A stretch of 64,000 bases of DNA, from the NCBI GenBank assembly GCA_900555045.1, contig USJW01000001.1:1-64000 (forward strand). Direction: 5' to 3'. Positions 1 to 7,439 of the stretch are shown here, piece after piece (position 1 is the first letter of the stretch; every line of letters starts with the position of its first letter). Under the pieces are notes generated by a model, which was given only the letters and a program-made list of their open reading frames with translations, was not told where the DNA came from and did not search any database. Origin of the DNA: an uncultured Clostridium sp. GTDB lineage: Bacteria > Bacillota > Clostridia > Lachnospirales > Lachnospiraceae. The position numbers were made by a program, and so were the translations under genes.

Positions 1-90
1 CACATTCACATGCGACGGCCTGTTTTTCGGCGTTTTCTCAGTCAATGAGATTAAAATATTCGTGATTTTTAACAATTCTTTTGCAATATT

Positions 91-888
91 TTAACATATG
101 TCTGTATCTTCCCCCAACAGTTCCCGGTAGATGGCAAGGTCCACGTCCTTAAACACATTGAAAATGACCCGCTGGACCGTGGTCCCGGTGTCAAGGAAGT
201 CCCTCACGGCCGCCACCGCGATCCGCGCGGCCTCCCGGTTGGGAAAATGGAATTCCCCGGTGGAGATGCAGCAGAACGCCACGCTCTGAAGCCCGTGCTC
301 TGCCGCTAGCGCAAGGCAGGAGCGGTAGCAGGAGGCCAAAAGCATGCGGTCCTCCTCCGTGACCGTGTCGAAAATGATGGGGCCCACGGTGTGCAGGACG
401 TACCGGCAGGGCAGATTGTACGCGGGGGTAATCTTCGCCTGCCCGGTGGGTTCGCTGTACCCCTGGCGGTTCATCAGCGCGTCGCAGGCCAGCCGCAGCT
501 GAATGCCGCTGCGGGAGTGAATGATGTTGTCGATGCAGGAGTGAAGGGCGCAAAAGCACCCCCGCAGGCCGCTATTTGCGGCGTTGACGATGGCGTCCAC
601 CTTGAGCGTGGTGATGTCGCCCTGCCACAGAACCAGCCGCCGGTCCGCCCCAAGAGGCGTGAGCGAGCCGCCGTCCACCACCCCCGCCGCGTCCCGCTCG
701 GCACACAGGTATTCATCCTGAACCTTAAGAAACTCCTCCCCGATGGGCTTCGGGGGCCGCACATTCATCAGCGCGCGCAGGAGGTTTTTTTGCCCCTGCA
801 CATCGCCCGGCACGGCAATCCTCTGATACCCCGGATTTTCATCCATAAGACAGCGGATGAGATACAACCTCCGTTCTTCCTGGTTCAT
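91..888 (-). CDS. Zinc-dependent macrodomain protein-ADP-ribose hydrolase
   Basis: A 265-residue protein with a macrodomain in its C-terminal two thirds. The ADP-ribose-binding segment GDITTLKVDAIVNAANSG lies near residues 90-107. It is followed by GCFCALHSCIDNIIHS (110-125), the zinc-binding loop of Zn-macrodomains (C111, H116 and C118 as likely ligands). Family members remove ADP-ribose put on proteins by class M sirtuins. The start was set at the ATG overlapping the stop of the sirtuin gene as ATGA, with GGAGG just upstream; a GTG 21 bases earlier is less likely. The overlap implies translational coupling with the sirtuin. The role is inferred from family; the motif match is direct. Confidence 0.9.
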   Translation of the reverse strand: MNQEERRLYLIRCLMDENPGYQRIAVPGDVQGQKNLLRALMNVRPPKPIGEEFLKVQDEYLCAERDAAGVVDGGSLTPLGADRRLVLWQGDITTLKVDAIVNAANSGLRGCFCALHSCIDNIIHSRSGIQLRLACDALMNRQGYSEPTGQAKITPAYNLPCRYVLHTVGPIIFDTVTEEDRMLLASCYRSCLALAAEHGLQSVAFCCISTGEFHFPNREAARIAVAAVRDFLDTGTTVQRVIFNVFKDVDLAIYRELLGEDTDIC

Positions 889-1730
889 GCCTGCTCCCTC
901 CTCCCGCACAGCGCCTCAAGCACCTGGCCGATATCCGCGTTCACACACAGGGCGCGGTCTGCAATCTCCTTCGGCGCGAGGGCCTGCAAATTTATGCAGA
1001 CGTAGCGCGCGCGGTCAAACTGGTGCGTCATCTGCCAGAACGGATATTTGATGATCCCGGGCGTGTTAAACCCCACCCCCAGCTCCAGAAACAGCACCTT
1101 TTTCCCCTGATTCTGGGTGAGAAAGTCCTCATACCGCCGGGCGGCTTCATTCCACGCCTCATCCTCCACAAAAAATCCGTCGCAGCGCAGATTCACCTCC
1201 ATGTTGCCGCCACAGACCGGACAGCGCGGCACAAGCTGCGTGGGGATGCGGCAGTCCTCCTGAAGCTTCATCATGGCGCGGACCTGGGCCTCGTTGCCGT
1301 ACAGCTTTTTGTGGCACGCCCTGGCGCACTGGAACAGGCCGTAATCCCCCTGGGTGGCAAAAATCCGCCGGTCCGCAAATCCCGCCAGCCAGAACTGATG
1401 GTCCACGTTGGTGGTAATCACAAAGTACTCCCGGTTCCCCACAAGGCTGTAGAGCTCCCGGTACGCCTTGCCCGCAGGCTGGTCATAGCGGTTGTAGTAG
1501 ATGTGGCGGCTCCAGTAGGCCCACTTTTCCTCCTGCGTCTGAAAGGGGTAAAAGCCCGCGGTGTACATGTCCTTCATCCCGTACCGGCGTATGAAATCCC
1601 CGAAATTCTTCTCAAACCGCGGTCCGTCGTAGCAGAGTCCGGCGGCAGCGGAGAGCCCCGCCCCCGCGCCGATCACAATCGCCTCCGCCCACTCTAACGC
1701 CTCCCGGATCCGCTCGATCTCCTCCGTCAT
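885..1730 (-). CDS. Class M sirtuin (SirTM), NAD-dependent ADP-ribosyltransferase
   Basis: A 281-residue Sir2-fold protein. The NAD-binding motif GAGAGLSAAAG is at residues 21-31. TTNVDHQF at 106-113 replaces the canonical QNxDxLH deacetylase motif, as in the SirTM class, which transfers ADP-ribose rather than deacetylating. A zinc site is suggested by C135, C139, C170 and C173. It is the first gene of a two-gene leftward operon with the macrodomain hydrolase. Known SirTM operons also encode a GcvH-like carrier and a lipoate-protein ligase; neither is nearby, so the substrate here is unknown. Confidence 0.9.
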   Translation of the reverse strand: MTEEIERIREALEWAEAIVIGAGAGLSAAAGLCYDGPRFEKNFGDFIRRYGMKDMYTAGFYPFQTQEEKWAYWSRHIYYNRYDQPAGKAYRELYSLVGNREYFVITTNVDHQFWLAGFADRRIFATQGDYGLFQCARACHKKLYGNEAQVRAMMKLQEDCRIPTQLVPRCPVCGGNMEVNLRCDGFFVEDEAWNEAARRYEDFLTQNQGKKVLFLELGVGFNTPGIIKYPFWQMTHQFDRARYVCINLQALAPKEIADRALCVNADIGQVLEALCGRREQA

Positions 1731-1745
1731 CTCGCTCCTCCTCTC

Positions 1746-2447
1746 TCAAAGCCGCACAACCGCGCCCGCATGACACACCCTCAGGCAGTTCCCGCAGTGC
1801 AGGCAGTGCTCCGCCTGGATCATGAACGGGATTCTGTCATTCTCGATGCAGTTCTGGGGACACGTTTCCAGACATTTCCCGCAGCCGTCACAGCGCTCCG
1901 TGATGCGGTATTCCCCGGCGGCGCCAGCATTCTCACTGGCCTTCCCCGCCGCGGTGCTGCCTTCTGCGGTGTTCCCTTCCGCGGTGTTCCCCGCCCCATT
2001 TCTTCCGATGTGAAAGCTGTACCGGGTCACCGGCTTGGTGGACAGGTCAAAATACTCTCCCTCCCCCTCGTAAAGCCGGAACACAGTCAGCGCCTCCCTG
2101 CTCACCTCTGTAGGATAAATCTGCGCCATGTAGGGGTTCTCCTCAAACACGCGGGGTATGAGGCCGCTTCCCAGCTCCTCCACCGTCCCGCGGACAGACA
2201 CCGCCCGCTTGTTCATCGATCCCTCACCGCCCGCCATGCCGCTGATCGCCACGAAGGGCGTCCTCGCCAGCTGCCGGTAAAACGCCTTTCCCCTGGCAGT
2301 GATAAAATACAGACTGTCCTCGTCCGTCAGCATGATATCGATCACCCGCGCGGCGGGAAGTCCCTGGTCATCCACCGTGGCAAACACAGTGGAGTGGATC
2401 TCCTCCCGGAGCATCCGCAAATAGTCCTTTGTCTCCATCTTCCTCAT
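1746..2447 (-). CDS. PNPOx-like flavin-binding domain fused to a 2[4Fe-4S] ferredoxin domain
   Basis: A 233-residue two-domain protein. Residues 1 to about 145 resemble the pyridoxamine-5'-phosphate-oxidase-like split-barrel fold (HSTVFATVDDQGLPAARVI near the start). A Gly/Ala/Thr-rich linker follows, with short AEGNTAEG-like repeats. The C-terminal 55 residues carry two four-cysteine motifs, CDGCGKCLETCP and CLHCGNCLRVCH, typical for two [4Fe-4S] clusters. It is likely a soluble flavin/iron-sulfur electron-transfer protein; the substrate is unknown. It is divergent from an HxlR regulator whose operator-like palindrome lies between them. ATG codons at residues 1 and 4 are both possible starts. 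Confidence 0.82.
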   Translation of the reverse strand: MRKMETKDYLRMLREEIHSTVFATVDDQGLPAARVIDIMLTDEDSLYFITARGKAFYRQLARTPFVAISGMAGGEGSMNKRAVSVRGTVEELGSGLIPRVFEENPYMAQIYPTEVSREALTVFRLYEGEGEYFDLSTKPVTRYSFHIGRNGAGNTAEGNTAEGSTAAGKASENAGAAGEYRITERCDGCGKCLETCPQNCIENDRIPFMIQAEHCLHCGNCLRVCHAGAVVRL

Positions 2448-2518
2448 CCTCTTTCTTTGATGATTCTATTTTAAACCATCTGCCCCCCGCTGTAAATTAC
2501 GCACCGGGAAGTGGCATG

Positions 2519-2533
2519 GTATCCAAAAGATAC
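2519..2533. promoter_or_regulatory. Operator-like palindrome GTATC-N5-GATAC, copy 1
   Basis: The sequence GTATCCAAAAGATAC is a perfect 5-bp inverted repeat with a 5-bp spacer, in the divergent intergenic region just upstream of the hxlR promoter. A second GTATC-N5-GATAC occurs upstream of the other flavin-binding gene at 3686-3700. Such sites fit a dimeric winged-helix repressor. Assignment to the neighbouring HxlR protein is inference. Confidence 0.5.
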
Positions 2534-2540
2534 TTTACCC

Positions 2541-2569
2541 TTGCCAGCCCGCCCATAGCGGTATATAAT
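2541..2569 (+). promoter_or_regulatory. Sigma-A-type promoter for the HxlR regulator
   Basis: TTGCCA (2541-2546) and TATAAT (2564-2569) are separated by exactly 17 bp, and the start codon lies 48 bp downstream of the -10. The -10 is consensus and the -35 matches 4 of 6. The operator-like palindrome ends 7 bp upstream of the -35. Confidence 0.65.
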
Positions 2570-2616
2570 AGGACTATACATTCTAATAGATACCGTTAGA
2601 GGAGGCATACCGCTTT

Positions 2617-2946
2617 ATGGAGACAAATGAGAAAAAAATCCCCGACTGCCCGGTGGAGATGACCCTGCAGCTGATTGGAGATAAATGGAAAGTCCTGATC
2701 ATCCGGGATCTTCTGACCGGCACCAAACGCTTCAACGAGCTGAAGCGCTCTGTCACCGGAATCACCCAGAAGGTGCTGACCAGCCATTTGCGGGCCATGG
2801 AGGCCGCCGGCCTGGTGAACCGCAAGGTCTACCCGGAGGTGCCGCCCCGCGTGGAGTACACGCTCACCGAGACCGGCTACAGCCTGAAGCCCATCCTGGA
2901 CTCCATGGTGGTTTGGGGGACGGATTACAAGAAAAAAATCGGGTGA
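2617..2946 (+). CDS. HxlR-family winged-helix transcriptional regulator
   Basis: A 109-residue protein with the HxlR layout: a cysteine near the N terminus in DCPVEMTLQLIGDKWK, then IIRDLL..GTKRFNELKRSVTGITQKVLTSHLRAMEAAGLV as the winged helix, and a C-terminal dimerisation helix ending YKKKIG. Family members often sense electrophiles, thiol stress or metals and repress adjacent redox genes. It is divergent from the flavin/ferredoxin fusion and near a second flavin-binding protein, so both are candidate targets. AGAGGAGG precedes the ATG. Confidence 0.88.
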   Translation: METNEKKIPDCPVEMTLQLIGDKWKVLIIRDLLTGTKRFNELKRSVTGITQKVLTSHLRAMEAAGLVNRKVYPEVPPRVEYTLTETGYSLKPILDSMVVWGTDYKKKIG

Positions 2947-3049
2947 GAAGGCGGAGGGATTGGACAGAGCTGGCTTCCTGTATGGGAAAAGGCCCGAAGT
3001 GCTCTGATGGTCAGAGCACTCTGAGCCTCGGTTTTGTTGAACATGATGG

Positions 3050-3112
3050 GGCATGGCCTGCAGGAGATTATCGGATGGAACGGGCCGCTGGCATGGCCTG
3101 CAGGAGATTATC
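3050..3112. repeat. Two 23-bp direct repeats, 40-bp period
   Basis: GGCATGGCCTGCAGGAGATT followed by ATC occurs at 3050-3072 and again at 3090-3112, just beyond the 3' end of the flavin-binding gene at 3129. It is non-coding as far as I can see. It may be a local duplication; no function is suggested. Confidence 0.7.
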
Positions 3113-3128
3113 TCCACAAGTCTCCCAC

Positions 3129-3524
3129 CTAGAATTCATACGGCGGATTGCCGGAAAAGTCTGCGATCAGGCCGTGGGGATTCTCCAGGTAGAACACCAC
3201 GAAGATCGGATTGTCCGCGGTGTTGTACTGGCCCTTCACGATGGGGTTTGCCATGCAGGCCTCCTTCACCTCCATGTTGTCCTCAAACACCGCCCGGCCG
3301 TGCAGCCGGATCCAGGCAAACGTGGCGTCCGCCACAGAGATCTCAACCTCCGGGGTTGCCTGCATGTCCTTGTAGACCTCCTTCTGGTTGTTGGTACAGA
3401 ACCAGAGCTTCCCGTCCCGCTCAAAGCAGAACATAAACGGACGGCATTTCGCCTTCCCATCTCTCCCAACTGTGGCCAGGTACTGCACCGGATTTGCCTG
3501 CAAAAATTCAACTACTCGTTTCAT
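3129..3524 (-). CDS. Small PNPOx-like flavin-binding protein
   Basis: A 131-residue single-domain protein of the pyridoxamine-5'-phosphate-oxidase-like split-barrel superfamily: VVEFLQANPVQYLATVGRDG at the N terminus, then KCRPFMFCFERDGKLWFCT, the usual first beta strands and flavin-phosphate region. No true PNPOx active site is evident, so it is more likely a flavin-dependent reductase or flavin/heme-binding stress protein. The start is the second ATG, which has AGGAAGG 9 bases upstream; the first ATG (3533) abuts that site. Upstream lies a second GTATC-N5-GATAC element, suggesting control by the nearby HxlR regulator. Confidence 0.82.
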   Translation of the reverse strand: MKRVVEFLQANPVQYLATVGRDGKAKCRPFMFCFERDGKLWFCTNNQKEVYKDMQATPEVEISVADATFAWIRLHGRAVFEDNMEVKEACMANPIVKGQYNTADNPIFVVFYLENPHGLIADFSGNPPYEF

Positions 3525-3685
3525 CTGTATCATCCTTCCTCAAACTACATCGCTTACGCCCCGCCCACCGCGACACCGCGCATGTGAACCGGCTGGTTTC
3601 TGTTTCTATACCAGCATTATAGAGCGGTTTGCAGCCTGGCGGAAGAACGCACTTAAAAGTGCGATAGCCGCCCGGGTGAAACCTG

Positions 3686-3700
3686 GTATCAAAATGATAC
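3686..3700. promoter_or_regulatory. Operator-like palindrome GTATC-N5-GATAC, copy 2
   Basis: GTATCAAAATGATAC has the same 5-5-5 architecture as the site at 2519. It is about 160 bp upstream of the small flavin-binding gene and about 65 bp upstream of a leftward TATAAT (3616-3621 on the minus strand). A shared HxlR regulon is inferred. Confidence 0.45.
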
Positions 3701-3741
3701 TGTTTTATGTGTGGTGAATTAAAGAAATGTGTTGGGGAGAA

Positions 3742-3893
3742 TGAGAATACATGCCTGGTCACTTGGTGAGGTATTCCACGAACCTAGTGAACATGGTATC
3801 GTATGAACACTTAGCGAGGTATTTTCGAGCTTAGTGAGAATACATGCCTGAACACTTAGTGAGGTATTTTACGAACTTAGTGTTCATGGTATA
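3742..3893. repeat. Tandem palindromic intergenic repeats
   Basis: This stretch holds two 93-bp-spaced copies of TGAGAATACATGCCT (3742 and 3835). Between and after them are three variants of a core of the form ACTTAGTGAGGTATT-N-CGAACTTAGTG. The last copy, from 3850, is bounded by GAACACT and AGTGTTC and is therefore an imperfect palindrome. TATAAT at the right end (CATGGTATAAT) may be a -10 for the downstream gene. The rest of the gene-free stretch 3525-3935 contains only the HxlR-like site and the leftward promoter. Function unknown. Confidence 0.75.
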
Positions 3894-3935
3894 ATAAACA
3901 CAACACACCACCATTCTGCGAGAGGAGGAAGCGCA

Positions 3936-4487
3936 ATGAACTATCTGTTAGTCATACGTCTGTCCCCCATGCACGCATTTTTTGAGGTGACGGACGGCGA
4001 CGGGCAGCCGGCGTACCGGTCGTCCACGCGGCTGATGTCCCTGACGGACAAAGCCGTGATCACGGACGGAGCGGATCAGGTCGTGGCCCATTTTTGCTGC
4101 AGGCTGATCTCCATGCGGGGCGTGCACCGGATTATCATGGCGGACGGCGGCCAGATGACGGTCCGCACGGATTTGCGGCGCGCCGATGAGACGGTCACCA
4201 TCCCGGAAAACGGCTGGCAGATCTGCGGTAACCGCGCATGCCAGCGGTACCGCATACTGGATGAGGGCCAGAATCTTCTGGCTGAGGTATACCGGCCCTG
4301 GGGGACCATGAGGGATCGCTGCCGCATCGCGGTGGCCGACCAGGAAAACGCTGACCGGCTGATCTCCCTGGTTATCGTCCTGGAGCACACCGCCGTAGCG
4401 CGCAGCCAGGTCCGCGAGAGCGCCGCGCACTTTGCCAGCCCCCGCTTTGAGCCGCTCCCGCCCCCGTACTCTTCCCCGCGGGGCTGA
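3936..4487 (+). CDS. LURP-one-related / tubby-C-terminal-like protein (tentative)
   Basis: A 183-residue protein with an N-terminal beta-rich pattern: FFEVTDGDGQPAYRSS, LMSLTDKAVITDGADQVVAHF, LISMRGVHRIIMADG. This recalls YxjI/LURP-one-related proteins, where repeated strands describe a tubby-like barrel. A proline-rich tail (PLPPPYSSPRG) ends the protein. There is no signal peptide or membrane segment. AGAGGAGG lies upstream of the ATG. The gene is convergent with the sigma-54 activator, ending 12 bp from it. The family call rests on pattern resemblance only; the biochemical role of such proteins in bacteria is unknown. Confidence 0.5.
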   Translation: MNYLLVIRLSPMHAFFEVTDGDGQPAYRSSTRLMSLTDKAVITDGADQVVAHFCCRLISMRGVHRIIMADGGQMTVRTDLRRADETVTIPENGWQICGNRACQRYRILDEGQNLLAEVYRPWGTMRDRCRIAVADQENADRLISLVIVLEHTAVARSQVRESAAHFASPRFEPLPPPYSSPRG

Positions 4488-4499
4488 TGGCGCGGGCTG

Positions 4500-6590
4500 T
4501 CAGAACTTTTCTCCGATCCCGTACTGTTTCATCTTTCTCCACAGGCTGGAGCGGGCAATCCCCAGCATCTCCGCCGCTTTTCCCCGGTTTCCGCCACAGG
4601 CGTTGAGCACCTGCACAATCCGGCTGCTCTCGTCCGCTGCCTGCGCGCCCGAAACCGAACCCTTGGATGTCCGCGTCGCGCTCGTTCCCGTGCCCCCGGT
4701 CATCCCCGCCGCGCTCGCTTCCGGGCCTTCGCCCCCTCGCGCTGCACCATCCCCCGCATCCCTCTCCAATGCGATTTTCTCCAGCGCCCCAGGCTCCTCC
4801 TGGTAGACCTCCGCCAGCTGGCGGTACAGCATCTCGCGGTCAATCTTCTTCCGGTTGCTGATGATCACCAGGCGCTCGCAGAAGTTTCTGAGCTGGCGCA
4901 CATTCCCGGACCACGGATAGCGGGCGATCAGCTCATAGGCCCCCGGCGTCAGCGAGACCTCCTTGGAGTTTTCCTTCCCGTAGCGCCGCAGGAAATAGTC
5001 CGCCAAAAGCCGCACATCCCCCTGCCGCTTGCGCAGCGGCGGAATATTTAAGGTCAGCACATTCAGGCGGTAGTACAGATCCTCCCGGAATTTTCCCTCC
5101 ATCACGAGGCTTCGCAGGTTCTTATTGGAGGCCGCGATAATCCGCACGTCCACCGGGATCACCCTGTCGTCGCCCACCTTGTTGATCACCCGCTCCTCCA
5201 GGACCCGCAGCAGCCGCACCTGGCCCTGCAAGTCCATCTCGGATATCTCATCCAGGAAAATCGTCCCCTTATCCGCCATCTCCAACAGGCCCTTTTTTCC
5301 CTGCTTGGACGCGCCGGTGAACGCACCGCCCACGTATCCGAACAGCTCGCTCTCCAGCAGATTCACCGGCAGCGCGCCGCAGTTGACCGCCACGAAGGGC
5401 TGGTTTTTGCGGGTGCTGTGGTTGTGGATGCTCTGGGCAAAGAGCTCCTTTCCGGTTCCGGACTCGCCAAAAATCAGGATATTGGCGTGGTGCTTGGCAA
5501 ACTGCCTGGCCCGGTACTTGCACTCCTCCATCTCGTCCGACTCCCCCAGGATGTCGGAGAAATGGTACTTGGCCACCAGGCCCTTGGCGTAGATCTCCTG
5601 CTTGATCTGCCCCTCCAATTTTTCCAGCCGCTCCTTCTGGCTCAAGTGGACGATGGCGCCGCTCACGGTCCCCTGCTTTACATAGGGCGTCACGTTCACC
5701 GCAGCGATGCACTCGTTCACCTGCAGGACGCTGCCGTAGATATTCTCCCCGCCCCTCAGCACCATCTCCATGGTCCTCTGGTCCAGCTCCGGGATCCTCT
5801 CCCAGATGCTTTTCCCCAAAAGTTCTCCCTTCCCGGCCTTTAAAATCTCCTCCGCCACGGAGTTGCAGAACATCACGCGCCCGTCCGTGTCCAGCTGGAG
5901 GGTGGCCTCAAAGGAGTAGTCCATGATGGTCTCAAGGGCATTGCTGCGCTCCCTCTGCACCGCGATGTTCTCCACCAGGATAATCGCCTGCTCGATGGTC
6001 CGGTAGATGGACTCATACTCGTCAACATCGGGGCTGAAATAAGCGTGCATCCCCTCCTCCTTCGCCAGCTCACAGGTTCTGGGCCCCGCCATGGCAAAGT
6101 GGGTGCCGGCCGCCTTGACCTGACGGATCTGCTCCCTGACATACGCCTCGTCCGTCTGCTGCAGCACCACGTTCTCCAGCTCCAGGTTCAACAGGAATCG
6201 GATCGTCTTGAAGTCCAGAATCACAGGCCGGTGGCTGAAAATTACCGCTTTGGTGATCGGATGGTCAAACTCCTCCGGATATTTTTGTTTGACATTCCCC
6301 AACAGCGAGAAGGTGCTGGAGCCCAAAAACTGGACCGGGATGATTGGCACGTTCACCTTGAGCCTGCTGGCCTTTAAAATCAGCTCCGTGCTGCCGCGGC
6401 AGATCAGGGCATCCACGCCCTCGTTCTGGGCCTCAATCAGCAGGCGGTCCGCCGTCTCCGACTGGACCACCGAATCCCGCCCTTCCTCCAGATTTTTCAC
6501 TTCCAATTGCACGCCCAATTCCCGCGCAGCCCGCACGACGCTCTGCGAGCTCTGCGCATGGTTCTTGCGCAGGTACCAAAATTTCAGCAT
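4500..6590 (-). CDS. PrpR-type sigma-54-dependent transcriptional activator
   Basis: A 696-residue enhancer-binding protein. Residues 1 to about 200 resemble the PrpR N-terminal sensor domain. A PAS-like domain (about 210-330) follows. The AAA+ domain has Walker A GESGTGKE, the sigma-54-contact motif GAFTGA and Walker B GTIFLDEIS. An Ala/Gly/Ser/Thr-rich linker leads to a Fis-type helix-turn-helix (NRGKAAEMLGIARSSLWRKM). It should activate a -24/-12 promoter in response to a small molecule, but no catabolic operon is adjacent, so its targets lie elsewhere. It has its own likely promoter inside the 3' end of the upstream gene and a GC hairpin (6611-6627) in its leader. Confidence 0.9.
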   Translation of the reverse strand: MLKFWYLRKNHAQSSQSVVRAARELGVQLEVKNLEEGRDSVVQSETADRLLIEAQNEGVDALICRGSTELILKASRLKVNVPIIPVQFLGSSTFSLLGNVKQKYPEEFDHPITKAVIFSHRPVILDFKTIRFLLNLELENVVLQQTDEAYVREQIRQVKAAGTHFAMAGPRTCELAKEEGMHAYFSPDVDEYESIYRTIEQAIILVENIAVQRERSNALETIMDYSFEATLQLDTDGRVMFCNSVAEEILKAGKGELLGKSIWERIPELDQRTMEMVLRGGENIYGSVLQVNECIAAVNVTPYVKQGTVSGAIVHLSQKERLEKLEGQIKQEIYAKGLVAKYHFSDILGESDEMEECKYRARQFAKHHANILIFGESGTGKELFAQSIHNHSTRKNQPFVAVNCGALPVNLLESELFGYVGGAFTGASKQGKKGLLEMADKGTIFLDEISEMDLQGQVRLLRVLEERVINKVGDDRVIPVDVRIIAASNKNLRSLVMEGKFREDLYYRLNVLTLNIPPLRKRQGDVRLLADYFLRRYGKENSKEVSLTPGAYELIARYPWSGNVRQLRNFCERLVIISNRKKIDREMLYRQLAEVYQEEPGALEKIALERDAGDGAARGGEGPEASAAGMTGGTGTSATRTSKGSVSGAQAADESSRIVQVLNACGGNRGKAAEMLGIARSSLWRKMKQYGIGEKF

Positions 6591-6637
6591 ATGTATTCCA
6601 CCCCCAGGATGTGGCCGTCCCGGCCACCGCTACGCCT

Positions 6638-6666
6638 ATTATAGCGTATCGCCGGTTGAGCGGCAA
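6638..6666 (-). promoter_or_regulatory. Sigma-A-type promoter for the PrpR-like activator
   Basis: On the minus strand TTGCCG (6666-6661) and TATAAT (6643-6638) are separated by 17 bp. It overlaps the last codons of the upstream gene and lies 47 bp before the activator start. The activator can therefore be transcribed independently of the phase-variable promoter further upstream. Confidence 0.6.
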
Positions 6667-7208
6667 GCCGTCAATTGGTAATCTGTGCTCCCCGCCTCCT
6701 CGCCCTCCCGGTAGCGCCGCTCCAAAAGGCTCATCATCCGCATGAGCTCCAGGCCGCTTCGAAAGGCCACATCCTTCCCTCTCGTGAGTTTTCCCCGGAC
6801 CCGCCCCTGCATGGTGGCATGACGCCTGAACTCCACACAGACCGACAGAACGTCCCGCGCCCGGGCGGCCCCGGGAAAAAGGGCCGCATCCCGCCGCGAC
6901 ATCAGGTTCTCTTTCACCATCACAGGCCGCTTCTGGCATGCCACCTCGTAGTCCCGGCGCATCCCCCAGTTGAGAAACCTCGGGGGCTGTGCTGCGCACG
7001 GGGTTCCCAGCCAGTCGCAGATCTCATCGATCCGAAGCACCAGCTCCCCCACCCCGCAAAACGGCACTGGCTCAACCAGATGGCTATTAAAAATCACCCC
7101 GCTTATCCGGTCATCGTCGAGCCCCTGCACGCACACCAGCATGCTGTTCACCCGCTCTGAGGCGATCCGTTCTCCCAGCCTCCTGTTCTCCCGCTCCTCT
7201 TTCGTCAT
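6639..7208 (-). CDS. Uncharacterised protein next to an invertible promoter
   Basis: About 189 residues, function not recognised. Features seen: a charged N terminus (MTKEERENRRLGERIASERV), a central segment with FNSHLVEPVPFCGVGELVLRI and DEICDWLG, and a C-terminal part with EFRRHATMQGRVRGKLTRGK and AFRSGLELMRMMSLL. The latter resembles small Clostridia proteins of unknown function ending in an FRSALEL-like helix. There is no membrane segment. Start ATGs at 7208 or 7220 are both plausible; the frame stays open to 7364 inside the invertible DNA, but no start there has a better site. The invertible switch at 7263-7518 lies directly upstream and probably controls it. Confidence 0.7.
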   Translation of the reverse strand: MTKEERENRRLGERIASERVNSMLVCVQGLDDDRISGVIFNSHLVEPVPFCGVGELVLRIDEICDWLGTPCAAQPPRFLNWGMRRDYEVACQKRPVMVKENLMSRRDAALFPGAARARDVLSVCVEFRRHATMQGRVRGKLTRGKDVAFRSGLELMRMMSLLERRYREGEEAGSTDYQLTACRSTGDTL

Positions 7209-7262
7209 ACCAGCTCTCATCCTTCCACCGGCCCGCCAAAGATGCGGGCAGAATTTTCTCGC

Positions 7263-7288
7263 TACAACAAAATATCTCTTTTGTTGTA
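7263..7288 (+). repeat. Left inverted repeat of the invertible switch
   Basis: 26 bp: arm TACAACAAAA, core TATCTC, arm TTTTGTTGTA. It is the exact reverse complement of 7493-7518; flanking bases on both sides differ. It lies between the switch promoter (after inversion) and the ribosome binding site of the gene at 6639-7208. Confidence 0.95.
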
Positions 7289-7349
7289 GGCACGGTGAAA
7301 AAGAGAGAGGGGGCAGATCCAAAACAGCATCCATCCCTGTAATCCAAGC

Positions 7350-7410
7350 AAAAAAAATGCGCATGAAATAAGCTGGTTATTTCCATTTTCTGCCAGCTTA
7401 TTTCACGCAC
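7350..7410 (-). terminator. Intrinsic terminator inside the invertible segment
   Basis: On the minus strand a perfect 13-bp stem (TGAAATAAGCTGG with CCAGCTTATTTCA, arms 7405-7393 and 7376-7364) has a 16-nt loop. It can be extended by about five more pairs including wobbles, then ends in eight T. In the present orientation it stops leftward transcripts from the recombinase gene. After inversion it would face right, leaving the leftward path open. Confidence 0.8.
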
Positions 7411-7439
7411 CCATCGCGTAAAGCAGACGAATTTGTCTG

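Noticed and set aside
7209..7364. N-terminal extension of the unknown gene into the invertible segment
   Set aside because: It would run through the left repeat and change on inversion, and internal starts at 7208/7220 are closer to purine-rich sites.
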